NCBI RefSeq assembly: GCF_009866655.1
Contig: NZ_CP047420.1
Coordinates: 1,922,001 to 1,986,000 of the forward strand
DNA length: 64,000 nucleotides
Reading direction: 5' to 3'
From: Rathayibacter sp. VKM Ac-2804
GTDB lineage: Bacteria > Actinomycetota > Actinomycetes > Actinomycetales > Microbacteriaceae
A program made the position numbers and the translations under genes. The notes beneath the pieces were generated by a model. The model saw only the letters and a list, made by a program, of their open reading frames with translations, had not been told where the DNA came from and ran no database searches. Of this stretch, positions 25,281 through 33,922 are shown in pieces. Positions within the stretch are counted from its first letter, which is position 1. Each line of letters opens with the position of its first letter.

Positions 25281-26811
25281 GCCGCACGTCGGCGAGCCGC
25301 GCGTCACGACGCTGGAGGGGGAGCTGCCCGACGGGCTCGTCGACGCGGTGCTCGCCTACGAGGCCGCGCTGTCGGCCGACGACGTTCCGGCGCTCGCCGA
25401 CGCCTTCGTCCGCGAGCCGACGACCCTGCGGGGCGACGCCTCCGGGCTGCTCGTGGGGCACGAGGCGATCACCGGGTTCCGCGGGCGGCGGGGCGGGACG
25501 CCTGCGCGGGCGCTCGCCGAGCTGCACGTGCGGGCCCTCGGGGCGGACGACGCGCTGGTCGTGACGGTGAACCTGCCGTCGAAGGGCGGACGCGGGCTCG
25601 TCACGCAGCTGTGGACGCGCGACTCCGGAGTGTGGCGGGTGCGCGCGGCGCAGGTGCAGGCCCCGGTGCCGGCCCTCGACGTGCGCGTCTGGCGGGCGAT
25701 CGGGGCTCCGCTCGTCCCCGCCTCGGCGTCGGGGCCGCTCGACGGGCTGGACGTGGCGGTGAAGGACCTCTTCGCGCTCGAGGGGCAGCGGATCGGCGCC
25801 GGGATCCCCGCGCGGCTGGCGGAGGCCTCCGTGGAGCGGGAGACCGCGCCCGCCGTCGCGATGCTGCTGGACGCGGGAGCCTCCGTCCGCGGGATCGCGC
25901 AGACCGACGAGTTCGCGTACAGCATCGCCGGGCGCAACTCCGGCTACGGGACGCCGCCGAATCCGGCGGTGCCGGGGGCGATCCCCGGCGGCTCCTCGAG
26001 CGGACCCGCCACCGCGGTCTCCCTCGGGCAGGCGTCGATCGGGCTGGCGACGGACACGGCGGGATCGATCCGCGTGCCCGCGTCCTACCAGGGGCTCTGG
26101 GGGCTGCGGACGACGCACGGAGCGGTGCCGGTCGAGGGGCTGCTGCCGCTCGCGCCGAGCTTCGACACGGTGGGGTGGCTGACGCGGGACCTCGAGACGC
26201 TGCGGCGGGTGGCGCGCATCGCGCTGACCGCGCCCAGGGGATCGCCGGCGAACGGGTTCGTCGTCGCCGACGCGCTGCTCGAGCGGGTCGACGCACCGGT
26301 CGCGGCCGCGTTCTCGGCGGCCGTCGACGGACTCGGGGCCGAGCGGATCGAGCTGCCGCCGGTGGCGGAGATGTTCGAGGCGTTCCGGACGGTGCAGGCC
26401 GCGGAGGCGTGGGCGTCGGACGGTGACTGGGTCACGGCGCATCCGGGCGTGCTGGCACCGGACGTGCAGGGCCGGTTCGACGCGGCGGCGCGGATCGACG
26501 CGGAGACCGAGGCGGCGGCGCGGGAGCGGGTCGCGGGGTTCCGCGAGCGGCTCGACGCGGCGCTCGGCGGACGGGTGCTGCTGCTGCCGTCGGCGTCGTC
26601 GGTCGCGCCGGCGCTCGACGCGTCGGCCGAGGTCATCGACGCGGCGCGGACGGCGACGCTCGGGCTGACCTGCCTCGCGGGGATCGGCGGGTATCCGGCG
26701 CTGTCGGTGCCGCGGCTGAGCGTCGACGGGCGGCCGGTGGGGCTGTGCCTGGTCGGGCCGCGCGGGGCGGATCTGGCGCTGCTGGAGCTGGCGGCGGAAG
26801 TGCTGAGGTAG
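25273..26811 (+). CDS. AtzH-like (DUF3225) domain fused to an amidase-signature hydrolase
   Basis: A 512-residue fusion. Residues about 18-125 are an NTF2-fold AtzH/HpxZ-like domain. Residues about 140-512 are an amidase-signature enzyme with the Ser-Ser-Lys triad: Lys in DVAVKDLFALEG (about 162), Ser in PGGSSSGPATAV (about 243) and the nucleophile Ser in TDTAGSIRVPAS (about 264). In Klebsiella purine use, HpxY (amidase) and HpxZ (AtzH-like) are separate neighbouring proteins, and AtzE/AtzH do the same in cyanurate breakdown; here they form one chain. This supports a role on a carbamoyl or oxamate-type substrate. It overlaps the formamidase stop by 8 bases. There is no AtzG/HpxX homologue nearby. 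Confidence 0.85.
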   Translation: MSEPHVGEPRVTTLEGELPDGLVDAVLAYEAALSADDVPALADAFVREPTTLRGDASGLLVGHEAITGFRGRRGGTPARALAELHVRALGADDALVVTVNLPSKGGRGLVTQLWTRDSGVWRVRAAQVQAPVPALDVRVWRAIGAPLVPASASGPLDGLDVAVKDLFALEGQRIGAGIPARLAEASVERETAPAVAMLLDAGASVRGIAQTDEFAYSIAGRNSGYGTPPNPAVPGAIPGGSSSGPATAVSLGQASIGLATDTAGSIRVPASYQGLWGLRTTHGAVPVEGLLPLAPSFDTVGWLTRDLETLRRVARIALTAPRGSPANGFVVADALLERVDAPVAAAFSAAVDGLGAERIELPPVAEMFEAFRTVQAAEAWASDGDWVTAHPGVLAPDVQGRFDAAARIDAETEAAARERVAGFRERLDAALGGRVLLLPSASSVAPALDASAEVIDAARTATLGLTCLAGIGGYPALSVPRLSVDGRPVGLCLVGPRGADLALLELAAEVLR

Positions 26812-26914
26812 GCGGGTCTCACGGAGCAGAGCACCGTGTCGATGGTGGGCCTCTGAAGGGCTGCTCGACCAGCGAAGGCTGCGGGCGTCTCTTCCCGGTG
26901 CCTCTTCCGGCGCC

Positions 26915-26930
26915 GAAACATGGGCGAAAC
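26915..26930 (+). promoter_or_regulatory. GlnR-like box upstream of the pucG operon
   Basis: GAAAC-n6-GAAAC (26915-26919, 26926-26930), 63 bases before the pucG start. Half-sites and spacing are identical to the boxes at 12961 and 39164. Confidence 0.6.
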
Positions 26931-26993
26931 GTCTGTTGCAGTACGCTCGGGAGTTGAAACAGGTTTTTCTCTGCACGTCCGTCTGCGAAGAAG

Positions 26994-28259
26994 GTGGCTC
27001 CCATTCCGACCGCGCCCGCGATCTCGACGTTCCTCCCCATCGACCCGCCGCCCCGGCTGCTGATGGGTCCCGGCCCGATCAACGCCGATCCGCGGGTCCT
27101 CCGCGCGATGTCGGCGCAGCTGGTGGGCCAGTACGACCCGTTCATGACCTCGATGATGAACGAGACGCAGGAGCTCTACCGCCGCGTCTTCGCCACCTCG
27201 AACGAGAAGACGATGCTCGTCGACGGCACCAGCCGCGCCGGGATCGAGGCGGCGCTCGTCTCGATGCTCGAGCCGGGCGACAGGGTGCTGGTGCCTGTCT
27301 TCGGCCGCTTCGGCCACCTCCTGCGCGAGATCGCCGAGCGCTGCGGCGCCGAGGTGCACGTGATCGAGGCGGAGTGGGGCCAGGTGTTCCCGGTCTCGGT
27401 GATCACCGAGGCGATCGAGCGCGTGCGGCCGAAGGTGCTGGCGGTCGTGCACGGCGACACGTCGACGACCATGGCGCAGCCGCTCGAGGAGCTCGGCGCG
27501 GTCTGCGAGAAGCACGGCGTGCTGTTCTACACCGACGTCACGGCGTCGCTCGCGGGCAATGCGTTCGGTGCCGACGAGCTCGGGCTCGACGCCGTCTCGG
27601 CCGGGCTGCAGAAGTGCCTCGGCGGGCCCTCCGGCTCCGCTCCCGTCACCTTCTCCGAGCGCGCCGTCGCCGTGATCGAGGCGCGCAAGAGCATCGAGGC
27701 CGGGATCCGCGACGAGGGCGACGCGGTCAGCGCGCACCCCGTCCGCTCCAACTACTTCGACCTCGGCATGGTCTTCGACTACTGGGGCCCGCGCCGGCTC
27801 AACCACCACACCGAGGCCACGACGATGCTCTACGGGGCGCGCGAGTGCGCCCGGCTGATCGTCGAGGAGGGCCTCGACACGACGATCGCGCGGCACGAGC
27901 TGCACGGTGCGGCGATGCTCGCCGGCGTGCAGGGGCTCGGCCTCCGCGTCTTCGGCGATCTCGCGCACAAGATGAACAACGTCGTCGCAGTGCACATCCC
28001 GGACGGCGTGAACGGCGACGCGGTGCGCGGCGCGATGCTGGAGGACTTCGGCATCGAGATCGGCACGTCCTTCGGACCGCTGCACGGCAAGGTCTGGCGG
28101 ATCGGCACGATGGGCTACAACGCCCGCCAGGACACGGTGCTGACGACCCTCGCCGCACTCGAGGCGGTCCTGCGCCGCGCGGGCGCGTCCGTCGCTCCCG
28201 GCGGCGGCGTCGCGGGCGCCTACGACCTCTACGACTCCGCACGGGGAGGCGCGGCGTGA
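26994..28259 (+). CDS. pucG: (S)-ureidoglycine-glyoxylate aminotransferase (PucG-like)
   Basis: A 421-residue fold-type I PLP enzyme of the alanine-glyoxylate transaminase group. The start RLLMGPGPINADPRVL is typical. HGDTSTT and TDVTASLAGN bind PLP, and the Schiff-base Lys is near residue 207 in GLQKCLGGPSG. In Bacillus subtilis PucG converts ureidoglycine plus glyoxylate to oxalurate plus glycine, and placement next to allC here favours that role over generic serine/alanine-glyoxylate transamination. GTG 26994 lies directly behind GAAGAAG, too close for an ideal ribosome site; the transcript may be nearly leaderless. It heads an operon with allC, rpiR and a SufU-like gene, all with 4-bp overlaps. 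Confidence 0.85.
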   Translation: MAPIPTAPAISTFLPIDPPPRLLMGPGPINADPRVLRAMSAQLVGQYDPFMTSMMNETQELYRRVFATSNEKTMLVDGTSRAGIEAALVSMLEPGDRVLVPVFGRFGHLLREIAERCGAEVHVIEAEWGQVFPVSVITEAIERVRPKVLAVVHGDTSTTMAQPLEELGAVCEKHGVLFYTDVTASLAGNAFGADELGLDAVSAGLQKCLGGPSGSAPVTFSERAVAVIEARKSIEAGIRDEGDAVSAHPVRSNYFDLGMVFDYWGPRRLNHHTEATTMLYGARECARLIVEEGLDTTIARHELHGAAMLAGVQGLGLRVFGDLAHKMNNVVAVHIPDGVNGDAVRGAMLEDFGIEIGTSFGPLHGKVWRIGTMGYNARQDTVLTTLAALEAVLRRAGASVAPGGGVAGAYDLYDSARGGAA

Positions 28260-29500
28260 GCGTCGTCGACGCCGCCGCGATCATGGCGCGCTGCGACGAG
28301 CTCGCGGCGGTGTCGAGCACCCGCGGCGCGATCGAGCGCGTCTACCTCTCGCCCGAGCACGCCCGCGTCAACGCGATGGCGGCGCGCTGGATGGAGGACG
28401 CGGGGATGCGCACCTGGCAGGACGCGGCCGGCAACCAGTGCGGCCGCTACGAGGGCGCGACTCCCGGCCAGCCCGCGCTGCTGCTCGGCTCGCACCTGGA
28501 CACGGTGCCGGACGCGGGGCGCTACGACGGGATCCTCGGCGTGATGCTCGCCATCGCCGTCGTCGCCCGGCTGAACGCCGCCGGCACCCGGCTGCCGTTC
28601 GCCGTCGAGGTCGTCGCGTTCGGCGACGAGGAGGGGACCCGCTTCGGCACGGCCCTGCTCGGCTCCCGCGCGGTCGCCGGCACCTGGGACGAGCACTGGT
28701 GGGAGCTGGAGGACGCGCACGGCACCACCCTCGTCGAGGCGTTCCACGAGTTCGGCCTCGACCCCTCGCGCATCTCGACCGCGGCGCGCGACGCGGCCGA
28801 CGTGCTCGCCTACCTCGAGACGCACATCGAGCAGGGCCCGTACCTCGAGGAGGCCGACCGCGCCCTCGGCGTCGTCTCCTCCATCGCCGGTGCCCGCCGC
28901 TTCGCCCTGACCCTCACCGGCAAGGCCGGCCACGCGGGCGGCGTGCCGTTCGACCGCCGCCGCGACGCGCTGACCGGCGCTGCCGAGGCCGTGCTCGCCG
29001 TCGAGCGGATCGCCCGCGAGCACGGGGCGATCGCCACCGTCGGCCGCCTCGAGGCGTTCCCCGGCGCGGTCAACGTGATCCCCGGCCGGGTCGACTTCTC
29101 GCTCGACCTTCGGGCCGAGTTCGACGACGTCCGCGACACCGTCTGGAACGGGATCGAGCACGCGATGTCGGAGTCGGCCCGCCGCCGCCGGCTCGCGCTG
29201 ACCGTCGAGGAGACGCACGGGGCGCCCGCCGTCGTCGCGGCCGACTGGCTGCAGGACGTGGTCCGCGCCGGCATCCGCGCGACCGGCGACGAGGAGCCGA
29301 TGGTGCTGTTCTCCAAGGCCGGGCACGACGCGATGGCGATCGCCGACCTCACCGAGTACGCGATGCTGTTCGTCCGCTGCGAGGGCGGCGTCAGCCACCA
29401 CCCCGAGGAGAACGTGACCGAGGCCGACGTGGCGACGGCACTGGACGCCTTCGAGGCGGCGGTGCACGCCTTCGCCGAGGCACGGGCGGGCCGGGTGTGA
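28256..29500 (+). CDS. allC: allantoate amidohydrolase
   Basis: A 414-residue M20-family metallo-amidohydrolase that releases ammonia and CO2 from allantoate and yields ureidoglycine/ureidoglycolate. Metal ligands are visible: His in GSHLDTVPDAG (about 81), Asp in GRYDGILG (about 92), Glu pair in FGDEEGTRFG (about 124-128), His in LETHIEQGP (about 190) and His in GVSHHPEENV (about 382). The dimerisation domain carries GKAGHAGGVPFDRRRDAL. GTG 28256 overlaps the pucG stop, and its own stop overlaps the rpiR start. N-carbamoyl-L-amino acid hydrolase is the alternative in this family; the ureide neighbourhood favours allantoate. Confidence 0.88.
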   Translation: MSVVDAAAIMARCDELAAVSSTRGAIERVYLSPEHARVNAMAARWMEDAGMRTWQDAAGNQCGRYEGATPGQPALLLGSHLDTVPDAGRYDGILGVMLAIAVVARLNAAGTRLPFAVEVVAFGDEEGTRFGTALLGSRAVAGTWDEHWWELEDAHGTTLVEAFHEFGLDPSRISTAARDAADVLAYLETHIEQGPYLEEADRALGVVSSIAGARRFALTLTGKAGHAGGVPFDRRRDALTGAAEAVLAVERIAREHGAIATVGRLEAFPGAVNVIPGRVDFSLDLRAEFDDVRDTVWNGIEHAMSESARRRRLALTVEETHGAPAVVAADWLQDVVRAGIRATGDEEPMVLFSKAGHDAMAIADLTEYAMLFVRCEGGVSHHPEENVTEADVATALDAFEAAVHAFAEARAGRV

Positions 29501-30351
29501 CCCTGGTCTCCGCACCGAGCATCGGCCACCGGATCGACGCGGGCTACGCCTCGCTCTCGCGGCAGGAGCAGCGCGCGGCCGACTTCATCCTCGACCACCT
29601 CGGCGACCTCGCCAGCTACACGGCCACCGAGCTCGCGCAGCACAGCGGAGTCTCGAAGGCCACGGTCTCGCGGCTCTTCCGCCGCCTGGGCTTCTCCAAC
29701 TCGCAGGAGGTGCGCGAGCACGCCCGCGCGCTGCGCAGCTCCGGGGTCCCCGTCGGCCCGGCCTCGGCCGGAGCCCCCGCCGACGCGCTCGCCGCGCACC
29801 TGGAGAGCGAGCACGCGAACCTCCGCCGGCTCGCGACGACCTTCGCGGACGGGCGGCTCGAGGAGTCGGTGCGGCTGCTCTCGGGCGCGCGCGAGGTCGT
29901 CGTGATCGGCCTGCGCAACAGCTACCCGGTCGCGCTGCACCTGCGCCAGCAGCTCGTCCAGGCGCGCGCCCGCGTGCGGGTCGCGCCGCAGCCCGGGCAG
30001 TCGCTCGGCGAGGAGATCGCCGGGCTCGGGGCGGAGGACGCGGTGGTGCTGGTCGGCTTCCGCCGGCGGCCCGCCGCCTTCGCCGCGGTCGTCGACGTGC
30101 TCGCCGCGCGCGGGGTGCCCGTCGTGCTGCTCGCCGATGCGCACGCCCGCCGCTTCGCGGATCGCTGCGCGGTGTGGCTGGAGTGCCCCGTCGACAGCGA
30201 CGCCGCCTTCGACAGCTACGCTGCCGCGATGAGCGCGGTCGCCGTGCTGGCCGCCGGGGTGCTCGGCGCCGTGCCGCGGGAGTCGCGCGAGCGCATCGCG
30301 GGCATCAGCACGCTCTACGCCGAGCTGGCGGAGCTGGAGGAGCGGCCGTGA
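29497..30351 (+). CDS. MurR/RpiR family regulator
   Basis: A 284-residue regulator with an RpiR helix-turn-helix (residues about 1-80; TELAQHSGVSKATVSRLFRR is the recognition part) and a SIS domain (about 110-260; VIGLRNSYPVALHLRQQL). SIS domains of this family bind phosphosugars, but related regulators sit in ureide and allantoin clusters, so the ligand here may be a ureide intermediate. Being inside the pucG-allC operon (GTGA overlaps on both sides) it probably regulates it. Confidence 0.85.
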   Translation: MTLVSAPSIGHRIDAGYASLSRQEQRAADFILDHLGDLASYTATELAQHSGVSKATVSRLFRRLGFSNSQEVREHARALRSSGVPVGPASAGAPADALAAHLESEHANLRRLATTFADGRLEESVRLLSGAREVVVIGLRNSYPVALHLRQQLVQARARVRVAPQPGQSLGEEIAGLGAEDAVVLVGFRRRPAAFAAVVDVLAARGVPVVLLADAHARRFADRCAVWLECPVDSDAAFDSYAAAMSAVAVLAAGVLGAVPRESRERIAGISTLYAELAELEERP

Positions 30352-30806
30352 GCGCCGAGGCGGCCGAGCTGATCCGGGCGCATGCGCAGCACCCGGTCGG
30401 CCGCGACGAGGCGGTGCCGGCCGGGGTGCTCGGCCGGGCCGAGCTGCTGACCCCGACCTGCGGTGACCGGATCGAGGTCCGGGTCTCCGGAGACGCGGCG
30501 GCGCCGGCGATCAGCTGGAGCGGGCGCGGCTGCGAGGTGTCGCAGGGCTCCGCGTCGCTGCTCGCGGACGAGCTCGACGGGCTCGACCCGGCGAGCATCC
30601 GGCAGCGGGTGGTCGCCTTCCTCGACGCGATGGCGGCGCACGACGCGGTGGCCGGACGCGCGGCGGATCCTGACGGCTCGGCGGGCCATGCGCTCGGCGA
30701 CGAGGCGGCGCTGCTGCTGGTCGCCGCGAACCCGGTGCGCTCGGTCTGCGCGACCCTCGCCTGGCGGGCCCTGCGCGACGCGCTCGACGAGAGCGGGCTC
30801 GCATGA
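30348..30806 (+). CDS. SufU/NifU-N-like protein within the ureide operon
   Basis: A 152-residue protein with the SufU-type scaffold/zinc site. The three cysteines are in TPTCGDRI (about residue 39), GRGCEVSQGSASLL (about 64) and RSVCATLAWRAL (about 132), and an Asp is retained in CGD. SufU normally activates the SufS cysteine desulfurase for iron-sulfur cluster building and lies in the suf operon. Here it is the last gene of the pucG-allC-rpiR operon and ends 6 bases before the convergent mocA. A specialised sulfur or cluster delivery to xanthine dehydrogenase is an attractive inference. It starts at GTG 30348, overlapping the rpiR stop. Confidence 0.78.
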   Translation: MSAEAAELIRAHAQHPVGRDEAVPAGVLGRAELLTPTCGDRIEVRVSGDAAAPAISWSGRGCEVSQGSASLLADELDGLDPASIRQRVVAFLDAMAAHDAVAGRAADPDGSAGHALGDEAALLLVAANPVRSVCATLAWRALRDALDESGLA

Positions 30807-30811
30807 CCGCG

Positions 30812-31363
30812 TCAGCCGGGCCCGTCGCGGTCGGCCCCCGAGAAGAGATCGCCGCACTCCACCGCGAGTGCTCCGTGCCGCGCGAGGTAGTCGCGGGCGC
30901 CGGAGTCGCCGGTGAGCGTCGTCGCGAGCGGCCGCCAGTGCGCGCTGCCCAGCAGCACCGGGTGACCGGGGCGACCGCGGTACGTCGCGCGGGCGAGCAC
31001 CGCTGGACCCACGGGGGAGTCGCGGAGCAGTCGCTCGCCGACCTCGGCCGGCTCGTCCGGCAGGTCGACGAGCGTCACCAGCGCGGCGTCGCCGATCGCC
31101 GCGGCCAGACCCGCTCGCAGGGACGCGGACAGGCCCTCGGCCCAGTCCTCCGCGACGACGACTCCGATGCGCTCCGGTACCAGGCGTCGCGCCTCCTCGG
31201 CCTCGGCACCGAGCACCACGAGGACGCTCCCGCAGCCGGCGCCCTCGAGTCTCGCCACGGCGCGCTCGACCCAGCTCACGCCCGCCGCATCACGTCGCAG
31301 CGCCTTCGGCCCGCCCGCGCGTCGGCCGGCGCCCGCGGCGAGCACCACTCCCACCACGTCCAT
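30812..31363 (-). CDS. mocA: molybdenum cofactor nucleotidyltransferase (MocA-like)
   Basis: A 183-residue NTP-transferase. The N-terminal LAAGAGRRAGGPKAL is the nucleotide-binding signature, and TLVDLPD in the middle is the metal-binding site. MocA makes molybdopterin cytosine dinucleotide, the cofactor form used by bacterial xanthine dehydrogenase-family enzymes. CofC/FbiD-type F420 guanylyltransferases share this fold and are the main alternative, but proximity to xdh genes favours MocA. I chose ATG 31363; GTG 31381 is also possible. It is divergent from uraD with 41 bases between starts. Confidence 0.78.
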   Translation of the reverse strand: MDVVGVVLAAGAGRRAGGPKALRRDAAGVSWVERAVARLEGAGCGSVLVVLGAEAEEARRLVPERIGVVVAEDWAEGLSASLRAGLAAAIGDAALVTLVDLPDEPAEVGERLLRDSPVGPAVLARATYRGRPGHPVLLGSAHWRPLATTLTGDSGARDYLARHGALAVECGDLFSGADRDGPG

Positions 31364-31404
31364 CCGACCATCGTGCCGCACACCCCGGCCGACGAGGAGA
31401 CCGC

Positions 31405-31908
31405 ATGACCGACTCCACCCCCCTCCGCGACGCGCTCCTGGCCTGCCTCGCCGTCCCGCGCTGGGCCGATGGGGTCACCGCCGGCGCGCCCTACGCCTCG
31501 ACCGACGCCCTCGCGGCCGCGGCCGATGCGATCGCGCGCAGCCTCACCGCCGAGGAGGTGGAGGCGGCGCTGGCCGACCACCCGCGGATCGGCGAGCGGC
31601 ACGCGGGCACCGGACGCTCCTCCGACTTCTCCGCCGCCGAGCAGGCGGCCAGCCTCTCGCCGGACGAGGCGCTGGCCGAGCGCCTGCTGGCCGGCAACCG
31701 GGCCTACGAGGAGCGGTTCGGACGGGTGTTCCTCATCCGGGCGGCCGGGCGGGACCGCGCCGAGATCGTCGCCGAGCTCGAGCGCCGGCTCGGCCACGAC
31801 GACGAGACCGAGCGCGCGATCGTGGCCGATCAGCTCCGCGAGATCACGGTGCTGCGGGTGCGAGCGCTCGGACCGGAGACCGGCGCCGTCCTGGAGGCGG
31901 CCCGATGA
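31405..31908 (+). CDS. uraD: OHCU decarboxylase
   Basis: A 167-residue enzyme that decarboxylates 2-oxo-4-hydroxy-4-carboxy-5-ureidoimidazoline to (S)-allantoin, the third step after urate oxidation. The helical fold shows the conserved motif ADHPRIGERH (about 56-65) with the catalytic His, and LLAGNRAYEERFGRVFLIRAAGR (about 95-117) as family core. GAGGAG precedes ATG 31405. It overlaps uraH by 4 bases (ATGA) and begins the uraD-uraH-pucR operon. No GlnR-like box is seen in the short 41-base gap to mocA. Confidence 0.93.
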   Translation: MTDSTPLRDALLACLAVPRWADGVTAGAPYASTDALAAAADAIARSLTAEEVEAALADHPRIGERHAGTGRSSDFSAAEQAASLSPDEALAERLLAGNRAYEERFGRVFLIRAAGRDRAEIVAELERRLGHDDETERAIVADQLREITVLRVRALGPETGAVLEAAR

Positions 31909-32252
31909 GCGCGCACCGCAGCCACGTCACGACGCACGTCCTCGACGCCGTGCTCGGCCGCCCGGCGCAGGACGTGCCGGTCGCGCTCGAGGTGCGCGGC
32001 GCGTCCGGCTGGGAGCCGATCGCGACCGCGCGGACCGACGCCGACGGCCGCGTCGCCGAGTTCGGCCCGGCGGAGCTGCCCGCGGGCGTCTACCGCGTCG
32101 TCTTCGACACCGCCGCCTACTTCGAGCGCTCGGGTACGGAGTCGTTCTACCCCGAGGTCGTCGTCGCGTTCCGGCTCGAGGACACGGCCGCGCACTTCCA
32201 CATCCCGCTGCTGCTCAGCCCGTTCGCCTACTCCACCTACCGGGGGAGCTGA
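31905..32252 (+). CDS. uraH: 5-hydroxyisourate hydrolase (transthyretin-like)
   Basis: The 115-residue enzyme hydrolyses 5-hydroxyisourate, the uricase product, to OHCU. It has the HVTTHVLD start with the catalytic His, an Arg in the middle beta strand and the signature C-terminus YSTYRGS, which is essential in this family and distinguishes it from true transthyretin. The upstream uraD gene overlaps by 4 bases, and pucR starts two bases after its stop. Confidence 0.95.
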   Translation: MSAHRSHVTTHVLDAVLGRPAQDVPVALEVRGASGWEPIATARTDADGRVAEFGPAELPAGVYRVVFDTAAYFERSGTESFYPEVVVAFRLEDTAAHFHIPLLLSPFAYSTYRGS

Positions 32253-32254
32253 GC

Positions 32255-33790
32255 GTGCAGCTCCGAGAGCTCCTGGACGCGCCGACGCTGCGGATCCGCG
32301 CGGTGCACACCACCGAGGAGGCGCTCGCGCGCGAGGTGAACTGGACGTTCACCACGGATCTGCTCGACCCCCGCCGCTACCTCGCCCGCGACCAGCTCGT
32401 GCTCACCGGCATGATGTGGCGGCGCACCGCGGAGGACAGCGAGACGTTCGTCGCGGCGGTCGCCTCCTCCGGCGCCGTCGCGCTGCTGGCGGGCGAGGGG
32501 CTGCTCGGCTTCGTTCCCGACGACCTGGTCGCGGCCTGCCGCGCGCACGGGGTCGCGCTGTTCGCCGTGCCGGCCGACGTCTCGTTCGCCTCGATCACCG
32601 CGCACCTCTCCAATGCGCTGGCGGGCGACCGGGTCGCGCGGCTGACCGCCGGGCTCGCCCGCCAGCGGCAGCTGCTGACGGAGGTCTACCGCGGGCAGCT
32701 CCTCGACGAGCTGATCGCCCGCACCTCGACCGAGCTCGGGCGGCCCGTGCGAGTGCTGACGGCGACCGGTCGCCCCGCCGCCGCCTCCGCGGAGCCGCTG
32801 AGCACCGACGAGGTCGACCGCGTCGTGCACGCCGCGCTCACGGCGCGGCGCACTCCGGTCACCGTGCCGGACGCGCACGGGGGCGTGCTGTCGGTCCTCG
32901 CCGTCGCCGGGGCGGAGGAGCACCGCGCGGCCTCGTGGTTCGTCGTCGTCGCGGGCGACTGGAACGAGTGGCACCCCTCGCTGCTCGATGCGATCACCGA
33001 GCTGACCGGTGTCGTCGGGCTGTACCGCCTGCAGCGCGAGGCGGCGCTGCTGGCCGACGCGGCGCTCGCCGACCGGCTGCTCGAGCTGATCGAGGAGGAC
33101 AGCGAGCAGCCGGAGACGGCGGTCTACCTCCGGCAGCTGGGGCTGGGCGGTGTCGAGCGGTTCGCGGTGCTGGCGGCGGCGGTGGACGGCGGCGGCGAGC
33201 TGGCGCGCTCCGTGCTCACGGACGCGGTCGCGCACCTCGGCCGGGCGGTAGTCGGGCGCGACACGGACGGCGCGGTGGCGCTGATCCCGGTGGCGGACGA
33301 GGGGGCGCTGGCCGTGGTGACCGCGGCGCTTCGCCGAGCCGGAGCGGCGCTGGACGGCGCGGTGCTGCGGGTCGGAGTGAGCGCGCCGAGTCCGCTGCCC
33401 GCGCTCGGCGGGGCCCTGCGGTCGGCGCGGTACGCGCTGCGGCTGCCGTCCGCGCCCGGCGACGGCTCGCCGGTGCGGATCGGGACGGCGGGCGAGGTGA
33501 CCTCGGCCGTTCAGCTGCTGAGCGCGGTGCCCGACCACCTCCGCGCGGTGTTCGTCGAGCTGGTGCTCGGGCGGCTGCTCGAGCACGACGCGCGCTACAA
33601 CTCGCAGCTGGTCGCGACGCTCTCGGCGTTCCTCGACTGCGGCGGCTCGTGGGTGCGCGCGGCGGAGCAGACGCACCTGCACCTCAACACGGTGCGCTAC
33701 CGCATCGCCCGCGTGGAGGAGCTGACTCAGCGCGACCTCTCGAACACGTCCGACCGCGCGGACCTGTTCCTGGCGCTGCGGCTGCGCTGA
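32255..33790 (+). CDS. pucR: PucR family purine-catabolism regulator
   Basis: A 511-residue regulator with the true PucR layout: an N-terminal PucR domain (LRELLDAPTLRIRAVHTTEEALAR..., residues about 1-125), a GGDEF-like middle (about 250-400) and the C-terminal helix-turn-helix (WVRAAEQTHLHLNTVRYRI, about 468-486). In Bacillus, PucR controls purine catabolism in response to allantoin-type effectors. Position directly behind uraD-uraH (2-base gap) suggests local control of this cluster. The last residues, FLALRLR, are typical. GTG 32255 lies after GGGGGAGC. Confidence 0.92.
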   Translation: MQLRELLDAPTLRIRAVHTTEEALAREVNWTFTTDLLDPRRYLARDQLVLTGMMWRRTAEDSETFVAAVASSGAVALLAGEGLLGFVPDDLVAACRAHGVALFAVPADVSFASITAHLSNALAGDRVARLTAGLARQRQLLTEVYRGQLLDELIARTSTELGRPVRVLTATGRPAAASAEPLSTDEVDRVVHAALTARRTPVTVPDAHGGVLSVLAVAGAEEHRAASWFVVVAGDWNEWHPSLLDAITELTGVVGLYRLQREAALLADAALADRLLELIEEDSEQPETAVYLRQLGLGGVERFAVLAAAVDGGGELARSVLTDAVAHLGRAVVGRDTDGAVALIPVADEGALAVVTAALRRAGAALDGAVLRVGVSAPSPLPALGGALRSARYALRLPSAPGDGSPVRIGTAGEVTSAVQLLSAVPDHLRAVFVELVLGRLLEHDARYNSQLVATLSAFLDCGGSWVRAAEQTHLHLNTVRYRIARVEELTQRDLSNTSDRADLFLALRLR

Positions 33791-33802
33791 GCGTCCCTGC
33801 TT

Positions 33803-33903
33803 CATGCTGATCGAGTAGCGCGCGCAGCGCGCGTATCGAGATCCACGCACCGTTCTGACGGGTGGGTCGCGATACGCCCCTGCGGGGCTGCTCGACCAGC
33901 ATG
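33803..33903. repeat. dispersed inverted repeat, family 2 (copy 1)
   Basis: Terminal arms CATGCTGATCGAG (33803-33815) and CTCGACCAGCATG (33891-33903) with inner GTATCGAGAT / GCGATACGCC half-elements. A related copy lies at 60268-60395 and a half copy at 40614-40666. It separates the convergent ends of pucR and guaD and could be a bidirectional terminator. Confidence 0.75.
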
Positions 33904-33922
33904 AGAAGGGGGCACTGCGCGG

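Noticed and set aside
26852..26880. Further copy of repeat family 2 before pucG
   Set aside because: Only CTGCTCGACCAGCGAAGG matches; too short to call.
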